A stretch of DNA of 64,000 bases from Chondrosia reniformis (GCA_947172415.1 OX359192.1:6016501-6080500); one strand, 5' to 3'. Positions 1 to 12,330 are shown, counted from the stretch's first letter. A program made the numbers and translations. Notes: generated by a model from the sequence alone, not told the origin.

Positions 1-115
1 CAATCAAATCAGATAGAACATGTCCCCAAAATTTGGGGGTCCTTCTTACAATATTGAAAACAAAAAAACAGTAAATATACCCTGCAAACCAATAATATAC
101 TGAGCAGTTACGTAG

Positions 116-373
116 TTACTTAAAATTATCTAGCCATCTTTTTGGTAGTCTTCCTCTTGGTCTCTTCCCTTCTAAGTCTCCTATAAACACTTTCTTCGTT
201 GTTCTGTCATTGTTCATTTCCTGCAGTCTCGTCAGCCACTTTTCCTGTCTTCTCTTCACAAGATCTAGAATGCCTTCTTGACCTAGCCTCTCCCTTATAA
301 CCTCATTCCTCACCCTATCTACCTTATTCACTCCTTCAATTCTCCTCAACACCCTCACCTGCGTGGCTTGCAC
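116..373 (-). mobile_element. Non-LTR retrotransposon fragment (3' end of RT ORF)
   Basis: A minus-strand open stretch of 85 codons reads like the extreme C-terminus of a LINE reverse-transcriptase polyprotein: a segment with an RVLRRIEGV/RVRNEVIRERLG pattern, then a WLTRLQEM block and a basic KRPRGRLPKRWLD tail, the typical ending of such proteins. No RT core (YADD) is present, so it is a truncated dead copy. It lies 5' of the first recognisable DXO exon, on the opposite strand, probably inside an upstream DXO intron. Family assignment is from the motif pattern only. Confidence 0.7.
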
Positions 374-805
374 CCATGTCTTGGAGTCAAATAAATTAAA
401 ATGGTAAATATAGAAGTGATTTAATGGTAGCTAAGTGAAGTTCCCCAAAGCCTCCATACCTAGCCTGCAGAGAATTTCAAAGTTTATAATAACATACCTA
501 ATAACAAGGTTCTGTTAAGTAGTGCTAGTTATGTAGACAAGTAGCCTTACAATTTCTATATGAGTAATTGAAGACTATAGAATCCTTCAGCTGTCACCAT
601 GTTACCTTTTTGAGGGATTTATTATCAAATTGTTTCTATGGCTGCATCCTTGCAATCTGCACATCAGTGCACAGAGAGGGCACTTGAGGTTTGCTCAATT
701 AGTACAAGTTACAATTATCAGTTCCCATACAACCTGCTTTACATGGTTTTTACAGGCCAATCTGACATACTGATGTGCTAAAGATTAATTTTTGCATTTT
801 TATAG
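374..805. other. Non-coding stretch upstream of first visible DXO exon
   Basis: No exon of the DXO N-terminal region or any other gene could be recognised. It ends in a usable splice acceptor (TTTTTATAG, ending at 805), so it is most likely intron. Confidence 0.5.
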
Positions 806-3800
806 ATCTTGGGTACAAAGCTGATGCTATTGATAGTGTTGTTTTATGGACTATTGTATCTTCCTTTAGGCTAGACTGCCTGTACACTGACTTTATTACC
901 TGGAGGGGGATGCTTACTAAAATAATGTGCTCTCTCTACGATCGCACACCTTGGAAAATGGCGGCTGTCAAGTACAATGGGACCATATACTTTAGGGAGC
1001 TTGATACAGAGGAGAATATTAAGAGGAAGGAGTCAGCGACTGAACGGGATAAACGAATGTGCTACTGGGGCATCAAGTTTGAAGACTACATGACCTCCGC
1101 TAGTATGTACAGAGATGTGTGACTGTGCCTGCATGTTTGCATGAATGTGCATTATCGATCCTTGTAGCACAATACAGTAAGGTTGTGTGAATCAAAAATT
1201 AATGTAAATGCATTACATAATTTACTTATGCATGTCTATCCATTAATCCATATAAAGTTAAGATGAATATGCTTTAGATGATATCAGTAAAACATTAGTT
1301 TTCGCTCACAAATTGCTCTTTGTTGCACTCTTTTGAAGTAAATGGAGTCTCTATAATTGGTTATCTCAATGTCTAATTATGTGATAAAAGCGGTGTTTGA
1401 TAATTGGTTAATTGGTTCTACTTCCAATTAGTGTCTGCTCCTCCATCTCATTTGATGGCTCAGCAAGGTGGCAGCTGGAAGACCTTGCCTGCCAATGACA
1501 AGGATAGTTACTGCACTGTGGTGCGAACTAGGATAGGAGAACATTCTATTGTCATGGGAGCAGAGGTTGACTGCTTTGAACAAGTTTGTAATCCTTTACC
1601 GCTGTATTCTCTCCATCCCTACTACATGCCTATGGCATCTTAAAACACAGTTTTTGAACAGATGAACTCTAATACTTAATACTAAAAGTTGCCTCTAACC
1701 TTAGTCCCACACTGCAGTCTAACCTTAGTCCCACACTGCAGTCTAACCGTAGTCCCACACTGCAGCCTAACTGTAGTCCCACACTGCAGCCTAACTGTAG
1801 TCCCACACTGCAGCCTAACCTTAGTCCCACACTGCAGCCTAACCTTAGTCCCACACTGCAGCCTAACCTTAGTCCCACACTGCAGCCTAACCTTAGTCCC
1901 ACACTGCAGTCTAACCTTAGTCCCACACTGCAGCCTAACCTTAGTCCCACACTGCAGCCTAACTGTAGTCCCACACTGCAGTCTAACCATAGTCCCACAC
2001 TGCAGTCTAACCATAGTCCCACACTGCAGTCTAACCATAGTCCCACACTGCAGTCTAACCATAGTCCCACACTGCAGCCTAACCTTAGTCCCACACTGCA
2101 GTCTAACCTTATGTATGTATACATGTAACAAGAGCTGGCGGTATAAAAATACTTTACACAGTGCATTGATCTATGGCTGACCAGCAATATGTTCCATGTA
2201 CCTGTATGTGTACAATTTTAGGATACAAAGTCCAGTGGCTACATTGAGCTGAAAACCAGTAGAGTCATATACACTGATCGCAATAAGTGTTCTTTTAAAA
2301 GGTAATTTTTATGTAATATGCAAACTACATATGCATGTATATACAATGAACTGTGTACATTAATTGTGAAAGCTGTTACTTTCTAAGTAAAGCCAGTGAA
2401 ATGCATTTGGCATACAATGAAGAAGCCAGGGCATCTATACAAGTGTTCAGTTCTGATGGCTGACAGATTTTATTTAAATTGAGCTTGTATAACTATAATA
2501 GGTTATAAATCTTTATGAAGTTACATCATTGAAACTGGATTTTCCAACTACCAAATCGATTCTAGTTTCATATTGAAGTAAATTGAAATTAAAAACCTAA
2601 TGGATATATATGGTATTTCTATTCTTAGTAACATACAGTAACTTATGAACTTCTTATCTGATGTAGGTACCATTAGTCAGGAAAATGAGCTTATTAATGG
2701 ATGGTTTGCATCATATGTTCCATAGTTGCCTCACACTTACCCGATCAAAGTCACTCACCCATTGCTAACGTCTTTATTCTTACAGCATCGCCTATCAGAA
2801 ATACAGCATTACTGTTAGCTACAAACTGTATGCTGATTTTGGAAATGCTGTAGTCAACCAATAGTTACATACTTGATTATAGTATGTCCAATGATACCAT
2901 AGTGGAGTAATCACAGGGCAACATGTGTCCATAATTAACCTTACATTTATTGATGAACAGTAGTTCTAAGGCTCCCCATCCACAAATCTAATTTAGTTGT
3001 GCAAAAATTGCATGCTTGGTTGATAAACGTGGCTAACTTAAATAGTCACAGACAAGCAATGAATTTCATTGCAAAAGTAATTCCCTTTTGTGCATGCAGT
3101 ACTACAGTGGTACTTTGGTAACATTATTAATCAGTGTGGTTAATTTATTATAGAGAGCTTTTACAGTTGAATTTCTCAGTGCCTGAACTTTGTTGACAAA
3201 GCTACGTACATATACCTCTATGATTTGTTGCAGGTGTTACATTTGACTTTACTCATGTATCAAAATAGCCATGTGTGTATATACCTATCCATTTCGGATA
3301 TCTTACCTTTTCCAAACAATTTGCCAACATCACAGTACTGGGAAGAATAATGTTTTATGCATTCTGACAGTATTTAATTGTTTTCATTCCTCATTGTCTG
3401 TATTGACAGGAAGCTCTTAAAATGGTGGGCACAGTCTTTCCTGGTTGATATTCCAAAGATTGTGTGTGGTTTCAGGGATGACAATGGGATAGTGCAGAAG
3501 CTTGAAACTTTCAAGACTTTAGACATCCCCAAACAAGTGCAGGTACTCTTGCATATATTACCCCATGAAGCCGAGTTTCATGACACAGTGCATTTTACAT
3601 GTGTACCACAATAAAAGAGAAAAATTCCCAGGGCCACTGATGAAGTGTGGAATCCCAGAAACAGCTGTCTGGCCCAGTGAAGAAGAAGAGAAGGAGAAGG
3701 AGAAACTCTTTTATCCTCATACCAAGCTCTCACTAGGTTTAGTTTCCTATAGACCTTTTTACTCTAAAGTAGATGTACGTAGCATGTAAGAAAATGGTGT

Positions 3801-5792
3801 GTTAGATTATTCATATATACAAATCCATAAGTGTTGTATATGGTACCTGCTATAATGTAAGCGATGTATATGTACCAAAGAGAGTGTATCTCTTTAGTTA
3901 CACATCCAATAATAAAGTACATTTCTTGTCAGGTAGGGCATGTCCATTTAATAATATTAACATGATGCGCTAACACCAGCCAACTCATTAACATACCATG
4001 GTAAGGCATTATTACAGTAAAGTGGTCAATCAATATATCCAGTCACACCCCCACATTATGTAGCCATTTTGTTATAGGTATGTCTTTAACAGAAATTGAA
4101 GCCTTATATACGTACCATTTCTATTAAAATGACCACAAGAATGTTGAAATATGGCTTCTTTTAGGTGTAATATAGCTACTATGTGGGTGAATGTGCAAAC
4201 CTATGTATATACGCTAAGGAGTAGTTAGACTGGAGTACTATTTATAGTGACAGAAATGCCTACTTTGCTTTACTTAATCTGCAAATATGTGATGGTCATG
4301 TAATGCTTGTAATATTGGGTTTATGCCTCAACTATCTTGTGAAAACAGTATTGTTAAATTAGTTGTTGTGGTAAGAGTGAAATGGGCTTAATATTTAGGA
4401 TCATACATTTGCGGTGTGATGTCATGGCAAGCCAGTGAACTAATACTTGGAACTTCTACAATTAGATAAGCTGTCATATCCTGTTTTTAAGCTGATTCAG
4501 GAGATATGAAACCATCTAATAAGACTTTATAGAACTATCAAATCACTTTACACATTTTGCAATTTACTTTCCCCACACCCCAGGTGTATGAACTGCACCT
4601 TCCCCATACCCCAGGTGTAGAGTAGGGACGAGCTGCACCTTCCCCATACCCCAGGTGTAGAGTAGGGACGAGCTGCACCTTCCCCATACCCCAGGTGTAG
4701 AGTAGGGATGAGCTGCACCTTCCCCATACCCCAGGTGTAGAGTAGGGATGAGCTGCACCTTCCCCATACCCCAGGTGTAGAGTAGGGATGAGCTGCACCT
4801 TCCCCATACCCCAGGTGTAGAGTAGGGACGAGCTGCACCTTCCCCATACCCCAGGTGTAGAGTAGGGATGAGCTGGACCTTCCCCATACCCCAGGCGTCG
4901 AGCTGCACGTTATCTCTTTTGCTTTATAGAGGTTGATTTGTCTGCATTTGTGTGCAGGTATTAATTAAATAGGTGTAGGGTTTCTAAATCTAATACCTGT
5001 TTGTATAGGTCTGTATATTATGTATTTTAGAGATGCTCCCTTTATGTATTTTACTGTATAATATTTACCCACTTAATAATAACATGTTTGTGCAGTAGGC
5101 TGGAAGTTTGTACCTTTAAGTAAGCTGTTGCCTATGAATTTCATATTAGAAGTCCACAGCAAAGAAGAGTGACCAGATGGGTGTTTTGTCAACACTATTA
5201 ACCTAGTGTGTCTGGTCTTGAGAATATATTTGAGTCAACATGATATGAATATGGTTTAGTGTATTGAATCATTGTGTCTTGTAGGGAGAAAGGGATATAT
5301 GGGATCCAGCAGTTTGCTTAAATCTTCTAGAACAGTTTCTCTCTTGGGCCAAGACTGTGATGAGAAAGGACAGCCCCAGGTAATGATTAGAACTTTGGCT
5401 GCTACCACCAAGCCAAGTTTCCACTCAAAGGTCATCTAGTGGCTTTAGCACAGACCGACCATCACACAACAACACTAGATATGTCTGATGTACTCTGAGA
5501 CCATATCTTCATTAGACACTAATTGATTTATTTACACACCTAATGTTACCCTGCCAAGTCAGAAGTTCAACATAATGGCTTCTGTTGGGCCGTTTCACAT
5601 TCCTTGCATCATCTCTGTAGAGTTACTGTTGTCTTTGACTGGAATAGTCCATTCTCCCGGATCTCTGCACTGGAGTATCAGGAATCTCACTTTAATGTGC
5701 TTCCTGAATGGTATTATTCTGAAAATGTTTCAAATCCTGGAGACAGGACTAGTGCAAAAGCCACAATCAAGGAAAAGAACCCACCGATATAA
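806..5792 (+). CDS. DXO: DXO/Rai1-family decapping and exoribonuclease, 5' incomplete
   Basis: DXO enzymes remove incomplete 5' caps (and NAD caps) from RNA and degrade the body 5' to 3'. Coding exons: 806-1102, 1432-1583, 2222-2301, 3410-3542, 5285-5379, 5621-5792; phases agree at all five joins. Visible family features are FITWRGMLTKIM, the KFEDYM block, the metal-binding GAEVDC segment, the catalytic ELKTS (E-x-K) motif, then KLLKWWAQSFL and a final segment ending NVLPEWYY. Together these carry the acidic and lysine residues of the two-metal active site. The N-terminal 80-100 residues of the family are not visible and must lie upstream of the window or in undetected exons. Two minisatellites and one dispersed repeat sit in its introns. 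No homologous second copy is present. Confidence 0.88.
1695..2110. repeat. 24-bp minisatellite, about 17 copies, in a DXO intron
   Basis: The unit is about CTAACCTTAGTCCCACACTG plus CAGC/T. Copies differ mainly at the TTAG position (CTTAG, CGTAG, TGTAG, CATAG). Because 24 is divisible by three, several frames stay open on both strands; these are artefacts of periodicity, not genes. The array lies between DXO exons ending at 1583 and starting at 2222. Confidence 0.95.
3640..3850 (+). repeat. Dispersed repeat family X, copy 1
   Basis: This segment resembles stretches near 10805-11010 and 53811-53965. The shared order is a GGAAACAGCTG-type start, a GAAGAAGAGAAG purine run, an AAGCTCTCACTAGGTTTAGT block, then GTAGATGTACGTAGCATGTA and a GGTGT(A/G)TTAGATTATT end. 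It sits in the DXO intron before the exon at 5285. It is probably a short non-autonomous element or an element tail; no protein is recognised. Confidence 0.75.
4571..4908. repeat. 40-bp minisatellite, about 8 copies, in a DXO intron
   Basis: The unit contains CCTTCCCCATACCCCAGGTG followed by TAGAGTAGGGA(T/C)GAGCTGCA. Forty is not a multiple of three, so each minus-strand frame reads through it with a rotating peptide; the resulting three overlapping open frames are not genes. It lies between DXO exons ending 3542 and starting 5285. Confidence 0.95.
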
Positions 5793-5957
5793 CAACTATA
5801 TGTGCATATTGAACCAACTCTGTATCTAATGTAACTAACTAACCAGGTGGTTTAAATCACATATATGTATATATATACCTGTTTTCGTTTGCTATTGATG
5901 ACAGTAGAGTGTTATATAAGAGGTGGCAGTCTCATTGGCAGTAATAGCTAGGAATAG

Positions 5958-5989
5958 CACGTGACAATGTACGCCTATATATGACGTCA
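5958..5989. promoter_or_regulatory. E-box and palindromic CRE upstream of the UBALD-like gene
   Basis: A CACGTG E-box (5958-5963) and a perfect TGACGTCA cAMP-response-element palindrome (5982-5989) lie about 140-170 bp before the UBALD-like start codon and 170-200 bp after the DXO stop. The consensus sites are seen directly; occupancy by bHLH or CREB/ATF proteins is inference. Confidence 0.55.
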
Positions 5990-6126
5990 CATAGGAACTC
6001 GCAGCCCCTGCCTACTGAGTAGATAAACAAAGGCGTTGGGCTTCCTTTTCGCTCTGTCGGTTCTTCTGGTTACCCTCGAATAGAAGTTCTTGTATATTTT
6101 TCTATTCTGGATCCAAGAGAAGCGTT

Positions 6127-7440
6127 ATGCTAAGTATGGCAGCGACTTTGGATAATGATTTTCTACGTCAACAGATGATGGTAAACCAGTTTGTGAACGC
6201 CGTCGGTTGCTCGACGGACCAGGCCCAACAGATGCTTCAGTCCGCCGAGTGGAGTATAGAAGTGAGTTTAGGAACAGACCTACCCGTAATCCAAGTGAAA
6301 TAGCTATATCGAAGGTCTGAAACAGTTGAATATGAGCTATTCTGTTTGCCTTTTGTAGGCAGCTTATAGTATGTACTTTGACGACCATTCAATAGGAGTC
6401 AGTAATGGAATCTCAATAAACTCAAAGGTTGCTTATTCGGTGAGTTTTTAGGAACTTTTAATGCGTTAATTAGCTTGGCTACACAACCAGGGGTTTGCGG
6501 TTTTTCGTCCTGAGGTGTATTTCGATTCTTAACTGTGCACGACAATTTCAGACAATGAGAGCTTAAGTATAATCGTTACTGTATAGTGTGGCTAATGTTT
6601 ACGATACGCTGTTATAGTACAAGTATAACACAAGTATAGAAGAGGACGCTAATTAAGAGGTTATTTTGATGATATGTGGCGGCTTGACCTGATTGAAATA
6701 TCAGGTCGTAGTACTTTTAGTTTGTTTACGTGCGTTTCCAGCGTCATGTGATGACCATTAGATATGTTTATGTAACACAACTAAAGGATATCCGTGTGCA
6801 TACTCCAAACAGTATGGCTAGTGAGAAGTAACGTAAATTTGGATCCATAAAATAGAGCATTGTGTGACTAATATTGGGTCAAAGTTTAGTTGTTAGCAAT
6901 GATATTCATAGTTGGTACTATAACCTAGATTGTGAGTCACATTCTATTACCTGGAGGTATCTAGTGTGTCCCACCTGATTGAGGCTAAATGGTATTCATA
7001 GATTAAGAGTTTATGATGGCTGTTTAGGAATGGAATTTGTTTACATGCACAGGCTTGTTGTACCACCATGAAGTGGCCTCTAGCATAGAGATAGCTATTT
7101 TGTGCTTTTATATTTACAGTTTCTTAAACTTCCTGTGCAGCATTGTGTACCAAACAATACCCCAGTCACTCCATCCCAGTTCTCTGACATTGTAAATGGC
7201 CTATCACAGCTCAAGACAACCTCTACAAGTTATGAAATGCCCCATGAAATGGTGTGCTCTTCAGAGAGACAAGATAAATGTGGCTCAAATGAGGATAACT
7301 CAACTTCTCTCACATACCAATTGACTAACAGTAATGAATGTCAACAACCCAAGGAATATACCTCTCCTCTGGTGGTTTGCAATGACAATTCGATGAACAA
7401 CAGCTCGCAAACATTTCCTTTTTATCAAAACATGAGCTGA
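6127..7440 (+). CDS. UBALD: UBA-like domain protein (UBALD/FAM100 family)
   Basis: Exons 6127-6261, 6359-6439 and 7120-7440 (all phase 0) give a protein of about 178 residues. The first exon encodes a UBA-like helix bundle with DNDFLRQQMMVNQFVNAVGC followed by a QAQQMLQSAEWSIE segment, matching the N-terminal domain of vertebrate UBALD1/2. The last exon holds the short conserved NTPVTPSQFSDIV segment and a Ser/Asn/Gln-rich disordered tail. The molecular role of the family is poorly defined. A second in-frame ATG at 6136 could also start translation. A polyadenylation signal AATAAA follows at 7688-7693. Confidence 0.85.
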
Positions 7441-7687
7441 CAAGAAAAAGAACAGGTCTGGGAAGGGAATTATGCAAATGCAAGGCAAATTGTAATGAAA
7501 ACTAAGAGTTTGAAAATGAAAAAACATGAACTTTCAATACTATTCAATCCTTAATCAAGTATTCTTTTGGATTGTTGGCAATGCAATATTGTGTCATGTA
7601 TTATGACTATGTAGTTTATTTTACAGTTTGACATGCACTACATGCTCTCTGTCAGAAAATCTGTATTTTCACTTTATGCAAATGTTT

Positions 7688-7693
7688 AATAAA
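7688..7693 (+). terminator. Poly(A) signal of the UBALD-like gene
   Basis: A canonical AATAAA lies about 250 bp after the stop codon in an AT-rich 3' UTR; no coding potential is seen from 7441 to 8065. Confidence 0.6.
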
Positions 7694-8065
7694 CAATTAA
7701 CCTTTTCTCATTGTTTGTGTTCTTGTATAAATCATCACCATACATTTTCATACATCCTAAGAGAGGTATAGCTGCAGAAGATTACAACATCATTCATAAA
7801 AAAAATATTTAAATATAGCACTACTCTGGTCCATGAAATCTTAGTATAATCTGTAGTGTGCTGAAAGCGCAATAAAATAATTTGCGGTGAAGGCTATAAA
7901 TGAGAGGCCTGCGGTGACTCTGTTACCAACATTCGAGGTGGTTGGACAATCTGGCGACAGCGTTGGAGAAAGGTCAACGCTAAGTCTGGACGCCATTTTA
8001 TTCACCTTTTCACCTCTAAGTAAATGATTGCATAATCTTTAATCACACGTGCAAGGAGTATAAAA

Positions 8066-11000
8066 ATGGCCCGCTGGTTGGCGTTGAACATCCATTCACA
8101 TTTTGGAATATCCAGGGGCATTACGAACATACCGACCGCTATCATTTTAAAATTGAGATGTAAACTTTCTAATGAGTTGAAGTGCAGACTTCTCTCACGC
8201 GCCTTAAGTCGAGGGGGCGGTTCGTTTCTGTTCGGTAAGAAGGCCGTCACCTCAATTCGAAGAGCAGTAGTGTACAGTCTAACTGGAGCTATTTTTAATT
8301 GGGAGAAGGAAAGAATTCAAGACTGGGAAATGAATGAGTTAGTAAAGGTTAAGTTAAAGTTTTCCCTATTTACCTTAAATTGTTTTTATTTAGGTGCCTG
8401 TCTAATTACAAGAAAGACAATGGAAAAGTTCAGTCGCACCAGCCCGCCCCTGACCATTCAGTGGACTGTCCGCTTGACAAGAGACGTGAAGGCCTCCCGG
8501 ATAATCATAAGATGCTTTCTGTTCAACGATTCCATGAAAAGGCAAAGTGTTATCTAAAGAAATTGCACAAAAGCATTGAAAGTTATATCAAGCTGCCATG
8601 TTTAAACTCAATCCTACCTCACAATTCATCATTCAGAGATGTTCCTCTTCATATATATTTCCTATACTACCTTCTCCTTCCTCACCATTCTCTCTTGCCT
8701 TCTGTACCAGCCAAGCTCCCAGTAACTAATCAGCAAGACGCACCAATGGATGCTCGTGAGGACCTCAGATGTGATGATCCTTCAAATGAACTACTGAAAA
8801 TGTTATTGAAGCAGAATAGTTGTGGTAAAAGCAAAGAATTTGGTAACAATTTAAACAAGCAGGATTGTCTACAGGAAGATGGTCACACTAGTGGAGACAG
8901 TGTTCCTGGAATGGTGCAAGAGAGAGACCACTCAAGAGGTACTAATGTATCTCCTACAGCTTTAGATAGATCCACTGCTTTGAAAGCTGAAATTCCAGAG
9001 CATAAAGCAAGTTCTCAGCAAGAGCATTCACTGATGGAGAAGGCTATAGAGAAGGTCAAAGGCAAGATTATGGAATACAGTGATACCCCATCCTGGATGA
9101 AAGATGATGAATTCTTTCTCGAGGACACCAGAAGTGCGGAGTGCACTGGTAATGTTCTTGGCAGGCACCTTAGAGGTGTGGCAGAGAGAACAGAATGGAA
9201 TCCACTTCTAGATGCTCCTCCAGTGGACCTGAGGGAGTATCTGCCAGTTCATGAAGAGAAGATAGCCTATGCAGTTACCCACATAGCTTCTCTGTCTCAG
9301 CATAACTATTTTGTGCCCATATTTGGGGAGTCTGCCTTTACTGATGCATTTTTAGCTTTTGGTAGGAATGAGGTAGTTGGGTTTCGTAGGGTTAGTGAAG
9401 GTGTCTTATTTGAGCTTGGTTCTGTGTCATTTGAGTCCTCTAATGCCACCACACCAGAAACACTTATGTCTGATGAAGTGATATTCAATCTTCAATGGAT
9501 ACAATGTGCTGAGGGTCAGGTCCCAAAACCCAAACCAGAACTGGAATGGAAATTAATTTTGACCAAAGGGAACTGTAAACTGTACAGTAGACCACATCTG
9601 AATACATCACACAAAGAATACAGAGGTACGTAAATCCCATGCAAGCACTGATTCATCTAATTACATGTAAGGGAAGTGCTCACAGATGTATCCAGTGTCA
9701 AGGTCACATTTATGTATGTCTGTATTACCTCTCTCAGTGACTGGTGAATATGATGATGTGACGGCTGCCAACTTTATTGAAGTCCAAGTAAATGGCTATT
9801 TCATTTTCACTATCAACTTTGCCTTCTATTTACAGTTTTTCCATCTCTTTATGAATAGGTGGATCCAGTGTCTCGTCAACATTGGGATAGATACTTCGCT
9901 TCAATAACCCAGATTGACAGGGATCCGTTAACAGGCACAGAAGTCATTCACTGGGTGGCACAACCTCCTGTGAGTTACGTAGACTGTACCCTATCATAAG
10001 GAACCTGATTCTCACATCTCACTCTCCCATGTACCACTCCTTAATCTGTTTGTAGTTCCCTTTAAAAAGTAGAGACTATGTACTTGTTAGACGAATTCGA
10101 GTCATGGAAGAGGGTAAATCCATTGTCATGATTAACAGGTATGCTAGACTCATTAATTTACTGTAATACTGACATTTGTATTCATCTCTTCATCAAATGT
10201 GTGTATTGTCTGCAGAGCTTCCAACCACCCATCATACCCTGAGACCAGCCAGCATGTAAGAGTTGATGAGTACTTCAGTAAAATGATTGTAAGATCCAAA
10301 AAGCATGTGACAGAGGTAAATACGTATATGGTCATTCCTAGCTCCTTCATTCCTTGCAGATTCATGGTGTAATATACATTGATCATCACTGTTACCTAAT
10401 TTATCTGGCTACATATTATTAACAGGGTTCAAATGTATATATATTTGTGTGTACCGTATTTGTCCAAATAAAGACCCTAGCTTATATTTTGTCCCAGTCA
10501 TTTTTGACCCGGCTTCTATATGTACAAATACATTAATTTATTAGGACTCAGTTTATTAGTCATTAAAGAGGGACCAGCCATTTAATTTGCTGACTGTGTC
10601 ACATTGTGCTTTCACTATGCACTTGCTTCCCCTACTGCAGTGTGGCTTGGAGTTTGAGCTGACGTATATGGATGACATCAAGTGTACCTTGCCGCAGTCC
10701 ATAGCTAATTGGGCAGCATCATCAGGTTGGCTCTTCTGAGTAAATGTGTGCATCAAGTTGTTTATATGTATGAATTGTTTGTGTAACACTTAATTCAATA
10801 TTTGGCACCAAAAGTGTGGAATTCCTGGAAACAGCTGCCTGTCCCATGCAGTGAAGAAGAAGAGAAGTAGAAGGAAAATTGTATCCTATCTAAAGCTCTC
10901 ACTAGGTTTAGTTCCCTACGGGCATTTACTCTGAAGTAGATGTACGTAGCATGTAAGAAAAATGGTGTATTAGATTATTAATGTATGTTGATCTTGTACA

Positions 11001-11144
11001 ATGAATCATTGTTTTTTTTTGTGTTATGTGATGTATATATACGTAGGTGTTCCTGATTTTATTGATAAGGTACACTGGGCTGCTTTAATGAGGCAATCTA
11101 ACAGCAACAAGGACAATCTTATCAACAGCATTAGTGTATCATAA
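8066..11144 (+). CDS. STARD7: STARD7-type START-domain lipid-transfer protein with extended linker
   Basis: STARD7 carries phosphatidylcholine to mitochondria. Exons: 8066-8341, about 8413-9625, 9738-9787, 9859-9969, 10056-10138, 10216-10315, 10641-10725, 11047-11144. The first exon encodes an Arg-rich, acid-poor N-terminus (likely mitochondrial presequence) and the family segment FNWEKERIQDWEMNEL. The START domain begins near LEWKLILTKGNCKLYSRP and runs through EVIHWVAQPP, SRDYVLVRRIRV and CGLEFELTYMDD to GVPDFIDKVHWAAL. Predicted length is about 671 residues against about 370 in human, the excess lying in exon 2. The first join is uncertain: the acceptor at 8393 would break the frame, the AAG acceptor at 8412 keeps it. 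A further in-frame intron (about 8582-8710, pyrimidine-rich end before CCAAGCTCCC) may also be hidden in exon 2. Confidence 0.85.
10805..11010 (+). repeat. Dispersed repeat family X, copy 2
   Basis: Second copy of the element seen at 3640-3850, sharing the GGAAACAGCTGCCTG start, purine run, CTCTCACTAGGTTTAGTTCC block and GTAGATGTACGTAGCATGTA. It lies in the last STARD7 intron, 30-40 bp before the final acceptor. Confidence 0.75.
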
Positions 11145-11515
11145 TCTGTTGTTTGGTTTTGTCTACAGTATGTATGTACGTATAACCTGTGTATATGTAT
11201 TATGTAACCATTCAAACATACATGTAACTTAACTGTGTATTAATGTACCATGTTAATACAGTAACTATAAACATTAATTTTTAATGCACTTTTAAAATAA
11301 AAATTAACTATATATGGCTCACACATGTGCTATATATGTACATTAATTCCAGTACATATAAAACCTATATATAACTGTACCATGCACTGCAAGTTCCTGA
11401 TGTAAAGTATGCGTACATAGCCACAGTAAAATTAAATGCAGCTTGCTCTGATAAAGAGAATCCATCGCTAATAAGTTAATGAAGACTCATTATTTATTTG
11501 TATACATATATAGTT

Positions 11516-12116
11516 ACAGGCTCTACAGGCTCATATCAACCTGGCACAGCTCTCAATGAGAAAGCTGCAGGGAATGTGGGGAGCATCCCGAGTGAATCTT
11601 GCCCTCAAAGTGCGGCTCTACAATGCATACATCCGTCCAATCCTGCTGTACAACAGTGGCACTTGGGGACTAAGTAAGTTCTGGTCTGACAAACTGGATG
11701 CAACCCACCGTAGACATCTGAGATGACTTGCCCAAGTATTCTATCCCGATCGCATCAGCAACGGAGCGCTGTACACCAAGTGTGACACACACCCTTTGTC
11801 CTGGGATGTTAGACTAGCCAGATGGCACCTCTTAGGGCATGTGCTCTGACTTCCACCGCTGTCCCCTGCTCAAGCTGCCCTAGACCTATATGTTATGCCA
11901 CCCAAACTCTCAGGAATGAAAGGACGAGTTGGAAGACACCAGACCGGACTGATGACTGTGATCAGGAATGAACTATGCACAGCAGCTGCACAGAATGCAA
12001 CATACCGAAACCTTAAACTGTCCACCCCCAGAGACCTAGACATGCCGAGAAGACTAGCCACCAACAGAGGAGCATGGGAAGACCTGACCCATTACATATA
12101 CAGACTTTATCATTGA
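11516..12116 (+). pseudogene. Decayed LINE reverse-transcriptase C-terminal fragment
   Basis: One frame reads as the thumb/C-terminal part of a non-LTR retrotransposon protein: KVRLYNAYIRPILLYNSGTW, HRRHLR, LSWDVRLARWHLLGHVL, then a tail ending with YIYRLYH. At least two in-frame stops (after HLR and after GHVL) interrupt it, so it is dead. No YADD box or endonuclease is attached. It is a different lineage from the fuller element at 44.2-47.6 kb, judging by sequence. Confidence 0.8.
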
Positions 12117-12199
12117 CTGTAACAAGTGCATGTCACTGATACTGAACTGTGAAATGTCTGTAATAATAATACATATATAGTTAGTATAAGAGGGGAAAC

Positions 12200-12330
12200 G
12201 TGAAGGGAGCATTGCTGTGGCAATTGCATGTAGCTCAGTGACTGAGCACTGGTGGTCATAACCAGCTGTCCTAGGTTTGATTCCCAGCTATTGATTCTTC
12301 AAATTCACTCTTTTCCCTTTTGGGACTGAT
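12200..12330 (+). mobile_element. tRNA-derived SINE, copy 1
   Basis: The sequence has a pol III A box (TAGCTCAGTGACTGAGC, 12231-12247) and a B box (GGTTTGATTCC, 12274-12284) at tRNA-like spacing, preceded by GGGAGCATTGCTGTGGCAATT. CTGGT and ACCAG could form an anticodon-type stem around a loop containing CAT. A second copy with the same leader is at 49.57 kb, which argues for a dispersed SINE rather than a tRNA gene; there is no matching acceptor stem. Confidence 0.7.

Noticed and set aside
1669-2187. Long open frames on both strands over the 24-bp repeat
   Set aside because: They arise because the repeat period is a multiple of three; the peptides are pure repeats and the segment lies between two DXO exons.
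4538-4908. Three overlapping minus-strand frames of 89-114 codons
   Set aside because: A 40-bp tandem repeat without stops in any minus frame; peptides are rotations of the same unit.
12231-12284. Functional tRNA gene
   Set aside because: A and B boxes are present but there is no paired acceptor stem, the B box is degenerate, and a second copy shares non-tRNA leader sequence.
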